Shown here: positions 4,503 through 5,133 of the stretch, piece by piece | How positions within the stretch are numbered: the stretch's first letter is position 1 | How the letters are laid out: the number at the start of each line of letters is the position of its first letter | Assembly: GCA_030668045.1 (NCBI GenBank) | Contig: DAOUUR010000223.1 | Coordinates: forward strand, 1-5,133 | DNA length: 5,133 nucleotides | From: a bacterium | GTDB taxonomy: Bacteria; Zixibacteria; MSB-5A5; GN15; FEB-12 | Direction: 5' to 3' | Notes under the pieces: generated by a model | Told to the model about the DNA's origin: nothing | Seen by the model: only the letters and a program-made list of their open reading frames with translations | Database searches by the model: none | Translations under genes and position numbers: made by a program

Positions 4503-4507
4503 GAGGT
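4503..4507 (+). promoter_or_regulatory. Ribosome-binding site of rho
   Basis: GAGGT lies 6 bases before ATG 4514 and sets the start of rho. The 50-base gap after rsfS shows no terminator and no clear promoter, so read-through from rsfS is plausible. Confidence 0.65.
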
Positions 4508-4513
4508 TAGAAA

Positions 4514-5133
4514 ATGGAAGTTGCAGATCTGAAATCAAAGACGATTGCCGACCTGCTGAAGATTGCCGAAGCGCTCGATATTCCGGGCGTCTCGGGGCTT
4601 CGCAAGTCCGAACTGCTGTACAAAATCATGGAGGCTCAGTCGGCCACCGATGGCGTGATCCTGGCTGAAGGAGTCCTTGAGGCGCTGGATGAAGGCTACG
4701 GCTTTTTGCGCTCACCCGATTACAATTACCTTCCCGGGCAGGATGACATCTATGTCTCGCCATCTCAGATAAAACGGTTTGATCTTCGTACCGGTGATAT
4801 CATCTCCGGGCAGGTACGACCACCGAAAGATAATGAGCGCTATTTTGCTTTGCTGAAAATCGAGGCGGTCAATTTTGACAACCCGGAGGAAGCCAAACAT
4901 AAAACACTGTTTGATAACCTGACGCCATTGTATCCCAACGATGCCTTCAATATGGAGACCGATGCCGACGAAGTAACAACGCGCATTATTGATCTGATGT
5001 GCCCGATCGGCAAAGGGCAGCGCGCTCTGATTACTTCACCTCCCAAAGCTGGCAAGACGATTATTCTTCAGAAGATAGCTCAGGCGATTACAACCAACCA
5101 CCCGGAAGTTGTCCTTATCGTACTGCTTGTTGA
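4514..5133 (+). CDS. rho: Transcription termination factor Rho, N-terminal half (cut by window end)
   Basis: Rho is a hexameric RNA-dependent ATPase that loads on C-rich nascent RNA and stops transcription. The window holds 206 full codons and two bases of the next (GA, expected Asp of the conserved LLVDE segment). Domains: Rho_N helical domain at about 1-45; OB-fold RNA-binding domain at about 50-120 with GVLEALDEGYGFLRS (53-67), DDIYVSPSQIKRFDLRTGD (77-95) and RPPK..ERYFALLK (102-115); and the start of the ATPase domain with CPIGKGQRALI (163-173), Walker A PPKAGKT (176-182, K181 binding phosphate) and the Walker B strand VLIVLLV (200-206). The numbering tracks E. coli Rho (419 aa) within a few residues, so there is no long N-terminal insertion of the kind seen in Actinobacteria or Bacteroidetes. 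It begins at ATG with GAGGT 6 bases upstream. It follows rsfS by 50 bases on the same strand. The 3' half lies outside the window. Confidence 0.98.
   Translation, partial: MEVADLKSKTIADLLKIAEALDIPGVSGLRKSELLYKIMEAQSATDGVILAEGVLEALDEGYGFLRSPDYNYLPGQDDIYVSPSQIKRFDLRTGDIISGQVRPPKDNERYFALLKIEAVNFDNPEEAKHKTLFDNLTPLYPNDAFNMETDADEVTTRIIDLMCPIGKGQRALITSPPKAGKTIILQKIAQAITTNHPEVVLIVLLV

Overview
The window holds eight genes, all on the + strand, and reads as ordinary housekeeping chromosome from a Gram-negative-type bacterium. The genes are an unrecognised ORF (34-666), panC (666-1520), panD (1722-2075), a stand-alone GlmU-type uridylyltransferase (2121-2864), a small exported protein of unknown function (3031-3534), a membrane-anchored LytR_C-domain protein (3609-4097), rsfS (4107-4463), and the first half of rho (4514 to the window end). 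An exported, beta-rich protein suggests an outer membrane. The sequence alone does not fix the phylum. My low-confidence guess is an uncultured lineage of the FCB/Zixibacteria kind, because of the unusual order pan genes, one-domain GlmU, small exported protein, LytR_C, rsfS, rho.

Layout. The first gene is clearly AT-richer than the rest (about 33-42% GC in lines I counted by hand, against 53-67% in sampled panC lines). It ends in a TAATG overlap with panC. PanC and PanD are the last steps of pantothenate (coenzyme A precursor) synthesis: PanD makes beta-alanine and PanC joins it to pantoate. They are separated by a 201-base gap packed with inverted and direct repeats and a plausible promoter. 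This is the most structured non-coding DNA in the window. The GlmU-like protein follows 45 bases after panD. It has the complete pyrophosphorylase domain but no acetyltransferase half.

A 166-base gap with weak hairpins and a possible promoter precedes the exported protein. A perfect 7-bp hairpin then lies just ahead of the LytR_C gene, which starts at TTG with no Shine-Dalgarno sequence and carries a run of seven A near its start. LytR_C and rsfS are 9 bases apart and probably co-transcribed. rho follows after 50 bases with a good ribosome-binding site. RsfS (ribosome silencing) and Rho (transcription termination) are both general gene-expression factors.

I see no RNA gene, insertion sequence, CRISPR array, integrase, toxin-antitoxin pair or obvious defence system. 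The items most worth following up are the unknown AT-rich ORF, the repeat-rich panD upstream region, the single-domain GlmU, and the start of the LytR_C gene. I found nothing that I could honestly call a new system.
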